Below are positions 8,396-17,253 of a stretch of DNA of 64,000 bases, one piece after another. The position numbers were made by a program, and so were the translations under genes. Position 1 is the first letter of the stretch; each line of letters begins with the position of its first letter. Origin of the DNA: JAOUEA01 sp040882605 (GTDB lineage Bacteria > Actinomycetota > UBA4738 > HRBIN12); the NCBI GenBank assembly GCA_040882605.1, contig JBBEAY010000059.1:1-64000 (forward strand), in the 5' to 3' direction. Under the pieces are notes generated by a model, which made no database searches, was not told the DNA's origin, and saw only the letters and a list, made by a program, of their open reading frames with translations.

Positions 8396-8891
8396 GTGAA
8401 CAGACGGGGCGGGATGTTGGGGACACGGGTCACGTTGCAGTACGCCATGAACTCCTCGAACAGCCTCCAGCGGTCGTCCGGATCGCTGAACCGATCCTCG
8501 GGCAGAGGATACGCCCACTTGTCGTCGTACCCCTCGCGGTACAGGTGGAGATGGGGGCAGTCCCTTCCGTCTTCATGACTTCGACGGTGGCCGGCTGACC
8601 CGGCACCGGGTTCGCCAGCGGCATCCTCGTCGCGTGCGTCAGATAGTGCCCGAGATGCACCGACAGATGAGGGATCGTTCCAGCGCCCTGATGTAGGTGA
8701 GTTGGCGCTGGGGCTGCTGAGGGTCACCGGGTCGGGCACTGACGTGCGCCGTGAAGTACCTGATGCGATTGATCCGATCGTTGGGGAGGAGCCGACGACA
8801 GAGCGCGTCGAGGTCGAGCCACTTCAACCCCCGTCCCCTTCAGCGCCCCGTGGTAGAGGTTGAACCCGTCGACGTAGACATTCGTCGTCAC
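8392..8891 (-). pseudogene. Decayed NYN-domain gene fused to the 3' end of a DUF6978 gene
   Basis: Read from 8891 (GTG), an NYN-type RNase/PIN-like protein starts as VTTNVYVDGFNLYHGAL. It shifts frame at a C5 run (8828-8832) into LKWLDLDALCRRLLPNDRINR and shifts again near 8680 into PHLSVHLGHYLTHATRMPLANPV. After about 105 residues, near 8570, it breaks off and continues as CPHLHLYREGYDDKWAYPLP...FMAYCN, the C-terminus of a DUF6978 protein, ending at 8392. NYN proteins normally continue with a second acidic cluster, absent here. So two adjacent genes were joined by an internal deletion and the first also has two frameshifts. It is a remnant and unlikely to be functional. Confidence 0.75.
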
Positions 8892-8898
8892 GGCCGCT

Positions 8899-11800
8899 TC
8901 ACCATCCCTGGTCCTCACGCAGCTGGGATTCGAGGTCTTCCCGATCTGCATCCGAATCGAACGACGTCGCGATCCTCAAGAGCAAGGACCTCGTTCTCGG
9001 CGATCGAGCCTTGTGACGTTGTGCCCACTCTCGGAACTGTCGTGCGAGTTGCCGCTCCTGACGGCCTCCCTCCGTGAGTGCGCGAGATGTCACGCCTCGC
9101 GTGTTGTAGACCTCGATCTCCAACCCACGTTCGATCTCCCGGCTTGAGAGTTCCTCGATCAGGTCGGCAACAGGCACAGGCGGCCAAACCCCATCGATCG
9201 CCGGGGTCGCGTGGCGCAGGATACGGCCCACCTGTTGATCGCCGATGGCCCCACGCCCCCGAGAGGCACATTCGGCCCGCGCGCCCAGCACCCATTCATG
9301 CAGGCGCTCGGCATCGATCGTCCCAGCGTCGTCGACTCCTGGGACGTCCTTCCACTCGCTTAGGAGCTCGTAGGCCAACTCCGCTCTCAGCCGGGCTGAC
9401 TCGCTCACCTCGGCTGATGGCTCGGCCCCTTCCGCGCGAAAGACCGTGGCGACAACGTCAGCGAAGAACACCGGATCTCGTGCCAGAAGGCGGCCGAGAG
9501 CTCTTGGCGGCCGAACATGCGACGTGAGACGCAAGTACATGAACTCGATCCTGGCGACTCGGTCGGTCGCCAGGACCGTCTCATCGAGAAAGTCCAGGAG
9601 TCGCTCCACTGCGTATTGCAACGTGCCACCGTCCACGTCCTGGTCACCCCCGCTGGCTGCTGCCTCCAAGGCATCCGCGACAAGCTCAGGGCTGGGTGAT
9701 TTCGCCCGATGCAAAGCGAACGACAGGACATCAACAGCGGTCCGGGGACGACCCGCTTCGATGAGTTTGCGGGCCGCATATTCATGGTCTTCATCAGAGT
9801 CCATCCACATGGCAAGTGCCTGAGGCCAATAGAGAGAGTCCAAGCCAAGCTTCTCCACCCAGTCCCAGGCCCATCGGCCGGGAGGCAGGGCAACGAGAAA
9901 GTGACCGCTCACCTCGGGCTCCCAGCTAGCCTGTCGCTGTTCCATGACCGCCTTCGCCCAGGGAATGCCTTCCGCGAGGAACCTGCCCACCGCGTAGCTT
10001 GCGCCGACGAGCCTCGGAAGCTCCTGCTCCACCCCCAGGAGCGCAAGCAGTTCATCCTCATTCCCGATCCCATGGCGCCCTAGCGCTCTCCCGACCTGAT
10101 CCGCGTGCTCACGCGAAGACGCAATCCTCAGGATGCCCGCTAACCCGAGCTGGCCCAGCACGTCCCTGACCGCTCCTTCTCGGGCACGCTCGACCGATGC
10201 TTCTCCTCGCCTCGGGCCTTCGTCGTCATCATCGAACTCAGCGGACTTCGGGAACGCCGCGAACAACCACTGATGCTTGTCGACCAGATCCTCTGGTTCG
10301 AGCACGGCGAGGGCTTCTGCCAATCGATCGATGTCGGCTGAGGGCATCGCCCACTTCGCCTCGGGATACCGTCGATGGTGTCCGACCGTTTCCCGTATCG
10401 CCCCAGTCAGGAGGAGGCGACCATCTGAATCGAAGCCGCTCGGGTCAAGGGCAAGAAGACCGTCGAGCACTTTGGTCCGTGCATCGGGAGGTAGGCCATC
10501 GACGGCGTCAACCAGATCCTTCCAGCGCGCGGGATCAACGCCGACGCGCACCAGAAGGCGATCGGTGAGCTCTCGAGCCCACTCCACGTACTGAGCGATC
10601 GAAGGAGCCTCCCGGCCTTGAGGCCCCCAATCCCTCCAACGCGGTTCGTACGTCGGCATGGCGGTGTCATGCTTCTTCGGAAGAAGGGCAACCGTGAGCG
10701 CCCAGCACACTGCGGCCTCATTTCGGTCGAGGGCATCCAGCGCCTCCATGCGCTCGTCGAAGGAGGCGTTTGTGCTCGGATGCCACGGCAGGAAGATCTC
10801 GCGAAGGGTGTGAGCGGGACGATTGCTCAGGCGGCCGCCAGGATCGATGGAAGCGAGTCGCCCGAGCACAAGGGTCACGCGCGCCAGATACTCACGAGAC
10901 CATGCGAGAGCCTCGAGCGCCCACAGCAATCCCGTATGAGGGGAACTCGAGAACATCGGATCTCGACCTGGGAAATCCATGAAGAGTGACGTCACGGGTG
11001 CATCGCCGTTCATGCCTCGCTCCACCTCGTCCAGGAACACATCCGGTGCCGCCTCCGCCAGGTTGGGAAGTTGCCCGGAGATTGACGCCCATGTCCGTCC
11101 AGTGATGTCGTCGTTGGCTATGCGTAGGACGTTCGCAACAACGCCCTGAGCGAACTCCTTGCCCCGAATACGGCCCACCCAGGCTTCGCCGGTTCTGCTC
11201 GCCACAAGCGCAAGGGTCTCGGCTAAGCCCTCCCGGAGTTTCTCGGATTGCGGACTCTCGGAGCCGAGGATGCTGGCCTTCCACTGATCCTCGGGCGGGA
11301 GGTCCATGGCGGGAAGATGTGTGCCAAGCACGGATAGCACCACTCGCTCGAACCTCTCGAGATCGACGGTGGTGATCCCCTCAGCCACCAGCGCCCACGA
11401 GTCTTCGCGGTCCACCAGGTACCAGCTCCGACCAGTTCGACGGATCGGAGGGTCCTGCTCGGCAGCCAGGCGCTGCAGCTCGTTGGCGTACTCGTCGTAC
11501 GGCGAACCCGAGAGGTTTCCAACAACCTCTCTGTCGCCCTGCTTGCTCTCTTCCCATCCCCCCAACAGGAGCGCGGGCACTAACGCATGCCGCTCAGCCG
11601 GCACGGCCCAGGCAGGTTGTCTGAGCACTGGACTGATCGCGAACCTGCGCCGGAAGGCTGACAGGCTGTTCCTCGTCACGGTGGATAGCGACCGCGCCTC
11701 TCGTCCCAGATCGCGCTCCTTCTCGACGTTGGCGATCCCGCGTGAGCTCCGCAGCATGCCGAGGATGACCCCCTCTGCCTCATCTCGAGCCAGGCGGCCG

Positions 11801-12963
11801 AGCTCAACAGCCTCACCGCGCGTGGCCCCATCGCGGCCGAGCGGGACGAGGATGTGGTGACGATGCGCCGCCTCTGCCGTGATCTCGGCAGTGAACGTGG
11901 GCACGAGCACCAGTTCCCCATCGGTGGCGACCGCATGGCGCCACGCGGCCTCGTCCTCGATCAGCAGTCCGCATGCGTGTACGGCTCCCCGCTCGCCGTT
12001 GGGGAGTTGCTCGATCACAGCAAGAATGAAGGCAGCGGCTTCATCTTGAGTATCGGCTCGAACTGCGAGGACACCTGGCGGGCCGGCGAGATGCTCGGCG
12101 ACCCGTTCAACTTCCTTCCACCTACCCGCCGTGATCAATTCGGGCGGGATGAACGGATCAGTCGCATGGCTCCACGTCGCCCACCAATCGTCAAGCGATC
12201 GCGCGCCGGTGGGTCTCTTGCCGACACGTTCCGAAATCCAGTGGTGTACCGGCGGTGCGAGCTGCAGCCAGGCAAACAACCCATCGGCATCGATCACTCG
12301 CACTGCCGGCCAAGGACCGCCCTTCCGCTTGCTGGCCTCCCAGGCGCCCTTGCCTCCGCGACCGCGCCATCGGACCAAGGAGACGAAGACGAAGGTGCTT
12401 GTCGCCGGATCCTGCCCGCACGGATCGGCTGAACGCTTGGCGAAGTCGTCGTCCGCCTTCCGCCGAGCGTCCGCCGAGGTGCCGAGCTCCCAGAGCGACG
12501 TGCCCTCTGGGACGAATTCATTCCCGATCGCCACGGTGGCGATGCCGTCCCAGCCCTGCTGCTGGATTCCTTCAGCGGACGGGAAGTCCAGGCGTGACAC
12601 CCCTGAGGTCGTCGCTCGAATCAAGCGCCGAACCAGTTCCGGAAGGTCCGCCTGCGAACTCAGCCGCCCGGACCATTCCTGAAGATCCGTTGCATGAACC
12701 ATGAACGCGGGCGCTGTTGTCGCAGCTCCCGGCATGCGGAACCTCGTCTCGAACTTGATGTCGATAGCGCTGGCGTAGCGTTCTATGGTTGAGAGCCTGG
12801 GGTCACCATCCCCCGCCTCGAGCCGAGCAAGCGTCGGCTGCGAGGTGCCCATGCGGGCCGCCACTTCCGTTTGGCTGAGCTGTCGGCGGCGGCGCCCCTC
12901 AGCGAGTGCCCCCAAAATGCGCGTTCTCCGATCATCGCGCTCAGTCAAAGCTTGCTCATCCAT
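8899..12963 (-). CDS. Giant XRE-HTH protein with nuclease-like and helical-repeat regions, unknown function
   Basis: A 1354-residue protein. Residues about 15-70 are a Cro/C1 helix-turn-helix (LSQTEVAARMGTSQPTLARLEAG). Residues about 110-250 hold GWDG (D139), WELGTS (E159), K169, FVFVSLVRW and VRVIDADGLFAWL, a layout that could be a restriction-endonuclease-like fold. About 265-340 resembles a degraded STAND/AAA start (GRWKEVERVAEHLAGPPGVLAVRADT) with no GK[ST] P-loop. The rest is helical, with conserved-looking patches such as SPHTGLLWALEALAWS and LREIFLPWHP. I recall similar ~1200-residue uncharacterised bacterial proteins with the last three parts, but not an assigned function. Placement between hsdS and abiE suggests a defence effector with built-in autoregulation; inference. 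Confidence 0.8.
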   Translation of the reverse strand: MDEQALTERDDRRTRILGALAEGRRRRQLSQTEVAARMGTSQPTLARLEAGDGDPRLSTIERYASAIDIKFETRFRMPGAATTAPAFMVHATDLQEWSGRLSSQADLPELVRRLIRATTSGVSRLDFPSAEGIQQQGWDGIATVAIGNEFVPEGTSLWELGTSADARRKADDDFAKRSADPCGQDPATSTFVFVSLVRWRGRGGKGAWEASKRKGGPWPAVRVIDADGLFAWLQLAPPVHHWISERVGKRPTGARSLDDWWATWSHATDPFIPPELITAGRWKEVERVAEHLAGPPGVLAVRADTQDEAAAFILAVIEQLPNGERGAVHACGLLIEDEAAWRHAVATDGELVLVPTFTAEITAEAAHRHHILVPLGRDGATRGEAVELGRLARDEAEGVILGMLRSSRGIANVEKERDLGREARSLSTVTRNSLSAFRRRFAISPVLRQPAWAVPAERHALVPALLLGGWEESKQGDREVVGNLSGSPYDEYANELQRLAAEQDPPIRRTGRSWYLVDREDSWALVAEGITTVDLERFERVVLSVLGTHLPAMDLPPEDQWKASILGSESPQSEKLREGLAETLALVASRTGEAWVGRIRGKEFAQGVVANVLRIANDDITGRTWASISGQLPNLAEAAPDVFLDEVERGMNGDAPVTSLFMDFPGRDPMFSSSPHTGLLWALEALAWSREYLARVTLVLGRLASIDPGGRLSNRPAHTLREIFLPWHPSTNASFDERMEALDALDRNEAAVCWALTVALLPKKHDTAMPTYEPRWRDWGPQGREAPSIAQYVEWARELTDRLLVRVGVDPARWKDLVDAVDGLPPDARTKVLDGLLALDPSGFDSDGRLLLTGAIRETVGHHRRYPEAKWAMPSADIDRLAEALAVLEPEDLVDKHQWLFAAFPKSAEFDDDDEGPRRGEASVERAREGAVRDVLGQLGLAGILRIASSREHADQVGRALGRHGIGNEDELLALLGVEQELPRLVGASYAVGRFLAEGIPWAKAVMEQRQASWEPEVSGHFLVALPPGRWAWDWVEKLGLDSLYWPQALAMWMDSDEDHEYAARKLIEAGRPRTAVDVLSFALHRAKSPSPELVADALEAAASGGDQDVDGGTLQYAVERLLDFLDETVLATDRVARIEFMYLRLTSHVRPPRALGRLLARDPVFFADVVATVFRAEGAEPSAEVSESARLRAELAYELLSEWKDVPGVDDAGTIDAERLHEWVLGARAECASRGRGAIGDQQVGRILRHATPAIDGVWPPVPVADLIEELSSREIERGLEIEVYNTRGVTSRALTEGGRQERQLARQFREWAQRHKARSPRTRSLLLRIATSFDSDADREDLESQLREDQGW

Positions 12964-13000
12964 ATCACGGTTAGTATATCACAGATGACATATACTAAAT
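12964..13000. promoter_or_regulatory. Perfect 9-bp inverted repeat upstream of the giant XRE gene
   Basis: TTAGTATAT (12971-12979) and ATATACTAA (12990-12998) form a perfect inverted repeat with a 10-bp spacer. The repeat starts eight bases upstream of the ATG at 12963. The stretch is strikingly AT-rich in a GC-rich island and contains TATACT-like -10 words. The product has an N-terminal Cro/C1 domain, so this is the natural candidate for its own operator and would overlap the core promoter or leader. Confidence 0.6.
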
Positions 13001-13089
13001 AGGTTACCTCTTGCGGAGGGCACCAGCCGGGCTCCGCCGCTCTCAAGCTCATCGGTCCTGTGACACCGAGCAAGCTCTGCAGCACCTCG

Positions 13090-13191
13090 TCAGCCGGGCA
13101 GGCTCTGCTCCCGCCCGACGGCCGTCAGACCTGGTGGGGCTGATGTCGTCAGGCTGTGGTCTCCCGACTCGTCGAGGAACATGGTCTTCAT
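13090..13191 (-). pseudogene. Remnant of a DUF3800 gene start
   Basis: From the ATG at 13191 the frame reads MKTMFLDESGDHSL, the normal N-terminal strand and Asp-Glu-Ser motif of DUF3800 proteins (RNase H-like fold, common in defence islands). It then loses similarity and stops at 13090. It begins eleven bases after the stop of the 170-residue membrane gene. Only about 14 residues look genuine, so this is a stub left by a deletion. The 90 bases from 13000 to 13089 show nothing further. Confidence 0.4.
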
Positions 13192-13201
13192 CTCGATCCC
13201 C

Positions 13202-13714
13202 CTAGTCCATGCGCTTCTGAATGGTCTCGAGCAACTCGATGATCCGTTCTTCCGCCCGCTCAGCGGCCGAGCGTGGATCTGCGCCGCCCCTGAGCGAGAT
13301 GTGGAACAGGAGCTTGCTCGCTTCGCTCCATTGCGCGTCCACGACCGGATCAGCTGCCCTTGCCGACAGGCGATCGCGCCACAGGCGCTCGACGAACTGC
13401 GCGTGTCGACCGATGGAATCCCAGTCCGGAGGCTTTCGCGCGTTCTCCTCGGGGTCAAAGATCCAAGTGCGAAGGGATGGAAGCTGGCGGCTGGACCCAA
13501 CCCAAGCCACGCTCTGGTCGGGGTTGTAGCGCCAGCGGTCAAGCTCGATAAGGAGGGGCATCAAGGCATCCGCCAACTGCCGAAGCGCTTCAGAGGTAGC
13601 AGCCCTCTTCGCGTTCTTGCGCTCGACCCAGTGCTGAACGAAGAAGAGCAGCAGCCCGACCGCGCCGGCGATGAGGCCCCCGAGGATGGTGAGGCCTACT
13701 TGCGAACTACTCAC
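13202..13714 (-). CDS. Hypothetical single-pass membrane protein
   Basis: A 170-residue protein with one N-terminal transmembrane helix (about 7-27: LTILGGLIAGAVGLLLFFV) and a long, charged, helical cytoplasmic part with a coiled-coil-like end (AEERIIELLETIQKRMD). The GTG start overlaps the hsdS stop (GTGA), so it is translationally coupled to the specificity subunit. No known domain. A membrane partner of a restriction locus is unusual, but the role cannot be read from the sequence. Confidence 0.65.
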   Translation of the reverse strand: MSSSQVGLTILGGLIAGAVGLLLFFVQHWVERKNAKRAATSEALRQLADALMPLLIELDRWRYNPDQSVAWVGSSRQLPSLRTWIFDPEENARKPPDWDSIGRHAQFVERLWRDRLSARAADPVVDAQWSEASKLLFHISLRGGADPRSAAERAEERIIELLETIQKRMD

Positions 13715-15096
13715 GATGCTTCCTTCAGGCGGAGCTCGCCGGAGATGAGCTTGGGGAGGAGGGTGTCGCGCAGTGCCGCGAGGGTCTTGGACTCGGCCGT
13801 CAGCGTTTCCTGCTGCTCGAACATCGGGGCGATGATCGATTCGAAGTGCTCGACGAGCTCGGGGGGCGGGGCGGCGATGAGAGGCCGCGTGAGACCGTCT
13901 TTCGGGAGCATGTTCACGGTCGTGCCGTTCGAGTAGCCGGCGACCTGTTGATGCATCCGGGGGACGACGAGCAGCAGGTAGAGCCAGCGGCGGGTCAGCG
14001 GGGAGCCGTCCAGCGCGTGCACGCGGTAGATGTGGTGGCTGTAGAGGCCGTCGTCGCCGAAGGAGCGCGGGATGATCGCCGGGGAGCCGATCACCCGCGC
14101 GTTCTGCGTCAAGTCGGTGTTCGCAACGATCACGTCGCCGGGGCGGACGCGGTCGCGGTCGCGGTACTCGCCCACGTAGTGCTTGATCCCGTCCTCCTTG
14201 TAGCCGCCCCCCTCGCGGATCGAGTTGAGGTTGTGCAGCGGCATCCCCTCATCGGCGAGGCCGGCGCCCGTGTAGCTGAGCCCGCGCGTGACCTCGACGT
14301 GTTCGCCGAGCGGCGCGACCTGCCAGCCCTCCGGCACCGGGCCGATCGTCGAGTCCACCAGCCGGTCCGGGAAGAGCCGACGGATGTCCTCGGGCACCGT
14401 CGAAGTCCCGCGCACCGGATCGAAGTCCACGAACCACGACGTGAACAGCGCCCGCGCGATCTCCTCGAGCGTCTCGGAGATCCGCCGGTTCACGTCGATC
14501 TTGTCGTCGAGATCCTGAATTAGGCCACCTATCGCCGCCTGCTCACGACGAGGGGGAAGGCAGGCATGGAAAGCCTTGACCTCAGGGAAGTAGATCGTCT
14601 GGTGAGTTGTCCCGGTGGCGAAGCGGAGAAAGCTATCCCGCTCGGCTAGGAGGACTGCCCTCAAGAACCTCCAGTCGATATCGTCGGAACAAACCCAATT
14701 CACAAAGTCTTGACTCGTTGCCATCGGGCGACCCAGAACTACGACGTGGCCCACGGATGCGGTTCTACAGAGGCATACCGTATGTTCCGGCAGGATGCGA
14801 GCAGAGGAATTCGCGATTCCCGCATCGTTCGTGTGTTCCTTGGTGTCGAGCAGGGTCTCACCGCGATGCTCCGTTGCATCGCCGGACGCCACCCACGGGA
14901 TGTCTCCACCCCAATACTCAGGGTGCCTCCGACTGGGGGTGTGGCCAGTCTCAAGACGTGCCACATCGGTGAGGCGAACCCAGCTCCAACCGGTCGGCGG
15001 CTCCGTTCCAGGGTTGCCGACAGAGAGCGCATAGCGACCCGGAATCACTCCCGTGCTGGCGGGCCGCCCAGTTTCCTTCGCGCGGGTCTTAGCCAT
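13711..15096 (-). CDS. hsdS: Type I restriction-modification specificity subunit S
   Basis: A 461-residue HsdS with two target-recognition domains separated by helical spacers. TRD1 is about 35-205 (GWSWVRLTDVARLETGHTPSR...). The first conserved spacer is LPPRREQAAIGGLIQDLDDKID. TRD2 is about 275-440. The C-terminal spacer is TLAALRDTLLPKLISGEL. The ATG at 15096 overlaps the hsdM stop by eight bases and fits the operon better than the upstream ATG at 15165, which would extend 23 codons into hsdM. It determines the DNA site for both methylation and restriction. The R subunit gene lies about 9 kb downstream on the same strand. Confidence 0.92.
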   Translation of the reverse strand: MAKTRAKETGRPASTGVIPGRYALSVGNPGTEPPTGWSWVRLTDVARLETGHTPSRRHPEYWGGDIPWVASGDATEHRGETLLDTKEHTNDAGIANSSARILPEHTVCLCRTASVGHVVVLGRPMATSQDFVNWVCSDDIDWRFLRAVLLAERDSFLRFATGTTHQTIYFPEVKAFHACLPPRREQAAIGGLIQDLDDKIDVNRRISETLEEIARALFTSWFVDFDPVRGTSTVPEDIRRLFPDRLVDSTIGPVPEGWQVAPLGEHVEVTRGLSYTGAGLADEGMPLHNLNSIREGGGYKEDGIKHYVGEYRDRDRVRPGDVIVANTDLTQNARVIGSPAIIPRSFGDDGLYSHHIYRVHALDGSPLTRRWLYLLLVVPRMHQQVAGYSNGTTVNMLPKDGLTRPLIAAPPPELVEHFESIIAPMFEQQETLTAESKTLAALRDTLLPKLISGELRLKEAS

Positions 15097-16660
15097 CGCT
15101 GAACCGGCTGAGGGCTCCTGAGATTCGCGACCGAAGGCGGTCGGCCTGAGCGGAGCATTCGTCAAACTGAGTGATCAGGCGAGTCATCGCCACATCGAAC
15201 GGCTCATCTGGCGACTTCAAATCGACCGCTCCGACGTAGCGTCCCGGGGTCAGCACGCCAGCGTGTTGCCGAAGCTCGTCCCCCGCCACACCGCGAGAGA
15301 ACCCAGGCGTGTCGCTGTACGTCTCCTCACCCTCTTCGCCCCTCCACGAGTGGTATGTCCTCGCGATCGTCGCGATGTCGTCGTCGGTCAGCTCCCGATG
15401 GACGCGGCTCACCATCTCGCCCATCTGACGCGCATCGATGAACAGCGCCTCGCCTCGGCGGTTACGCAACGGCTTCCCGCCGCGCGTCGGCTTGCCTGAC
15501 CGGTCGCGCGCCACGAACCACAGGCACGCGGGGATCGCGGTGCCGTAGAAGAGCTGGCCGGGCAGCGCCACCATGCAGTCGACCAGGTCGGCCTCCACCA
15601 GCGCTGCGCGGATCGCGCCCTCTCCCGACTGGGTCGAGGACATGCTCCCGTTCGATAGGACGAAACCGGCGATGCCATCGGGGGCCAGGTGGTGGATGAA
15701 GTGCTGCACCCACGCGAAGTTCGCGTTCCCGGTTGGCGGCGTGCCGTACACCCACCGCACGTCGTCCTTCAGCCGCTCGCCGCCCCAGTCCTTCATGTTG
15801 AACGGTGGGTTCGCCAGGATGAAGTCGGCCTTCAGATCGGGGTGCAGGTCACGCGTGAACGTGTCGGCGTTCTCCGAGCCCAGGTTCGCCTCGATGCCGC
15901 GGATCGCCAGGTTCATCTGCGCGAGCTTCCACGTCGTGGGGTTCGACTCCTGTCCGTAGACCGAGAGGTCGGTCAGCTTGCCGCCGTGGGCCAGCAGGAA
16001 CTCCTCGGATTGCACGAACATGCCGGCCGAGCCGCAGCAGGGGTCGTAGACGCGTCCCTGGTACGGCTCGATCATCTCGACCAGCAGCCGCACGATGCAC
16101 CGGGGCGTGTAGAACTCGCCGGCCTTCTTGCCTTCCTTCGAGGCGAACTGGCCGAGGAAGTACTCGTACACACGGCCGAGGACGTCCTTCGACCGGTCAC
16201 CGTCCTCGCGCATCGCGATCGTGCCGATCAGGTCGATCAGCTCGCCGAGGCGGGTCTTGTCGAGCGTGGGGCGCGCGTAGTCCTTGGGGAGCACGCCCTT
16301 CAGGCGAACGTTGTCGCGCTCGATCGCGTCCATCGCTGCGTCGACCTTGACCCCGATCTCGGGGGTCTTCGCGGCGTCCTGAAGCACCAGCCAACGCGCC
16401 TCCGGCGGCACCCAGAAGACCTGGCTGCTCAGGTACTCGTCGGGATCCTCGGGATCCGCGTCGGGATCTGCCGCCAGTGCCTCGTGCCGGGCGTCGAACG
16501 CGTCGGAGATGTACTTCAGGAAGATGAGACCGAGCACGACATGCTTGTACTCGGCGGCGTCCATGTGACCGCGGAGCTTGTCGGCTGCGGCCCACAACGT
16601 GGCCTCGAACCCGAGGGTCACGCCGTTTCCGTTGTTCGCCCTTCTGGTTTTGGTGGCCAA
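15089..16660 (-). CDS. hsdM: Type I restriction-modification methyltransferase subunit M
   Basis: A 523-residue N6-adenine methyltransferase. The N-terminal helical domain is about 15-160. The AdoMet motif I region is YDPCCGSAGMF (205-214) and the catalytic motif IV is NPPF (284-287). GEFYTPRCIVRLLVEM before motif I is typical of HsdM. The next gene hsdS starts inside its last codons. It methylates the target adenine to protect host DNA and forms the M2S core of the complex. Length is normal for the family and no motif is damaged, so methylation is probably intact. Confidence 0.95.
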   Translation of the reverse strand: MATKTRRANNGNGVTLGFEATLWAAADKLRGHMDAAEYKHVVLGLIFLKYISDAFDARHEALAADPDADPEDPDEYLSSQVFWVPPEARWLVLQDAAKTPEIGVKVDAAMDAIERDNVRLKGVLPKDYARPTLDKTRLGELIDLIGTIAMREDGDRSKDVLGRVYEYFLGQFASKEGKKAGEFYTPRCIVRLLVEMIEPYQGRVYDPCCGSAGMFVQSEEFLLAHGGKLTDLSVYGQESNPTTWKLAQMNLAIRGIEANLGSENADTFTRDLHPDLKADFILANPPFNMKDWGGERLKDDVRWVYGTPPTGNANFAWVQHFIHHLAPDGIAGFVLSNGSMSSTQSGEGAIRAALVEADLVDCMVALPGQLFYGTAIPACLWFVARDRSGKPTRGGKPLRNRRGEALFIDARQMGEMVSRVHRELTDDDIATIARTYHSWRGEEGEETYSDTPGFSRGVAGDELRQHAGVLTPGRYVGAVDLKSPDEPFDVAMTRLITQFDECSAQADRLRSRISGALSRFSDG

Positions 16661-16721
16661 GCGAGCTCCGTTCGAGGGGTGCGGCGAAGCATACGCCGCG
16701 CTGGTGACAGCCCCCTCGGCC

Positions 16722-16865
16722 CTAGCGGCCGGTCGACCGCCTGGGCTCCGGAGCGCGCTCGATCAGACGTCGCGCGATCTCACTCACGCTCACTCCTTCA
16801 CGCGCAGCCTCTGCTTTGAGCCATTCGAGCTGGCGCGGCTCGAGCCGTATCGTGAACCTCTTCAT
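16722..16865 (-). CDS. Ribbon-helix-helix (CopG-like) small protein
   Basis: A 47-residue protein with the start placed at the ATG at 16865 (MKRFTIRLEPRQLEWLKAEA, then EGVSVSEIARRLIERA). The MKRFTIRL strand followed by two helices is a classical ribbon-helix-helix DNA-binding fold, as in CopG/Arc repressors and many antitoxins. No toxin gene is adjacent; upstream is the DUF6504 gene and downstream hsdM. It could regulate the restriction operon, which starts 61 bases further on, but this is inference. Confidence 0.7.
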   Translation of the reverse strand: MKRFTIRLEPRQLEWLKAEAAREGVSVSEIARRLIERAPEPRRSTGR

Positions 16866-16902
16866 CTCGTCTCCTCCAGTGGGGTTGCTAGTCCATAGAA
16901 GA

Positions 16903-17154
16903 CTAGTCCCAGAGTCGTTCCATGTGCCAGCGTTCTTTGCCTCGATCGAAGTAGAGGTCCCAGACCGCGCCACCGCGCGCTTCGACCCGCCAGTACTCGC
17001 GATCGCGACCGTCGGACCACCACCGGCCTTCGATCTTCCATCGCCCGATCACGTCGGCGACCTCGTAGCGTTTGCCTCGCCACTCGAACGCGCTCGGCAT
17101 GCCGGTGTCGCGCTCGACCCTGATCTCCTCGTCGAAGCGCTTCGTCACCGTCAT
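16903..17154 (-). CDS. DUF6504 family protein
   Basis: An 83-residue actinobacterial-type protein: MTVTKRFDEEIRVERDTG, then FEWRGKRYEVADVIGRW and WRVEARGGAVWDLYFDRGKERWHMERLWD. The WRG..Y.V.D....W pattern with the C-terminal DLYFD strand matches DUF6504 proteins, small beta-rich proteins of unknown role common in Actinomycetota. An in-frame ATG at 17229 would add 25 residues that look unlike the family, so I prefer 17154. It marks the edge of the ordinary chromosome next to the defence island. Confidence 0.7.
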   Translation of the reverse strand: MTVTKRFDEEIRVERDTGMPSAFEWRGKRYEVADVIGRWKIEGRWWSDGRDREYWRVEARGGAVWDLYFDRGKERWHMERLWD

Positions 17155-17253
17155 GGCCTCCGCAGACACTGAATCGAACATGTGTTCGAGCGGAGGTTGA
17201 ATGTACGCCTGAGCTCCGACATCCGTCAATGTGCCTCGACGACCCCTGGAGGG

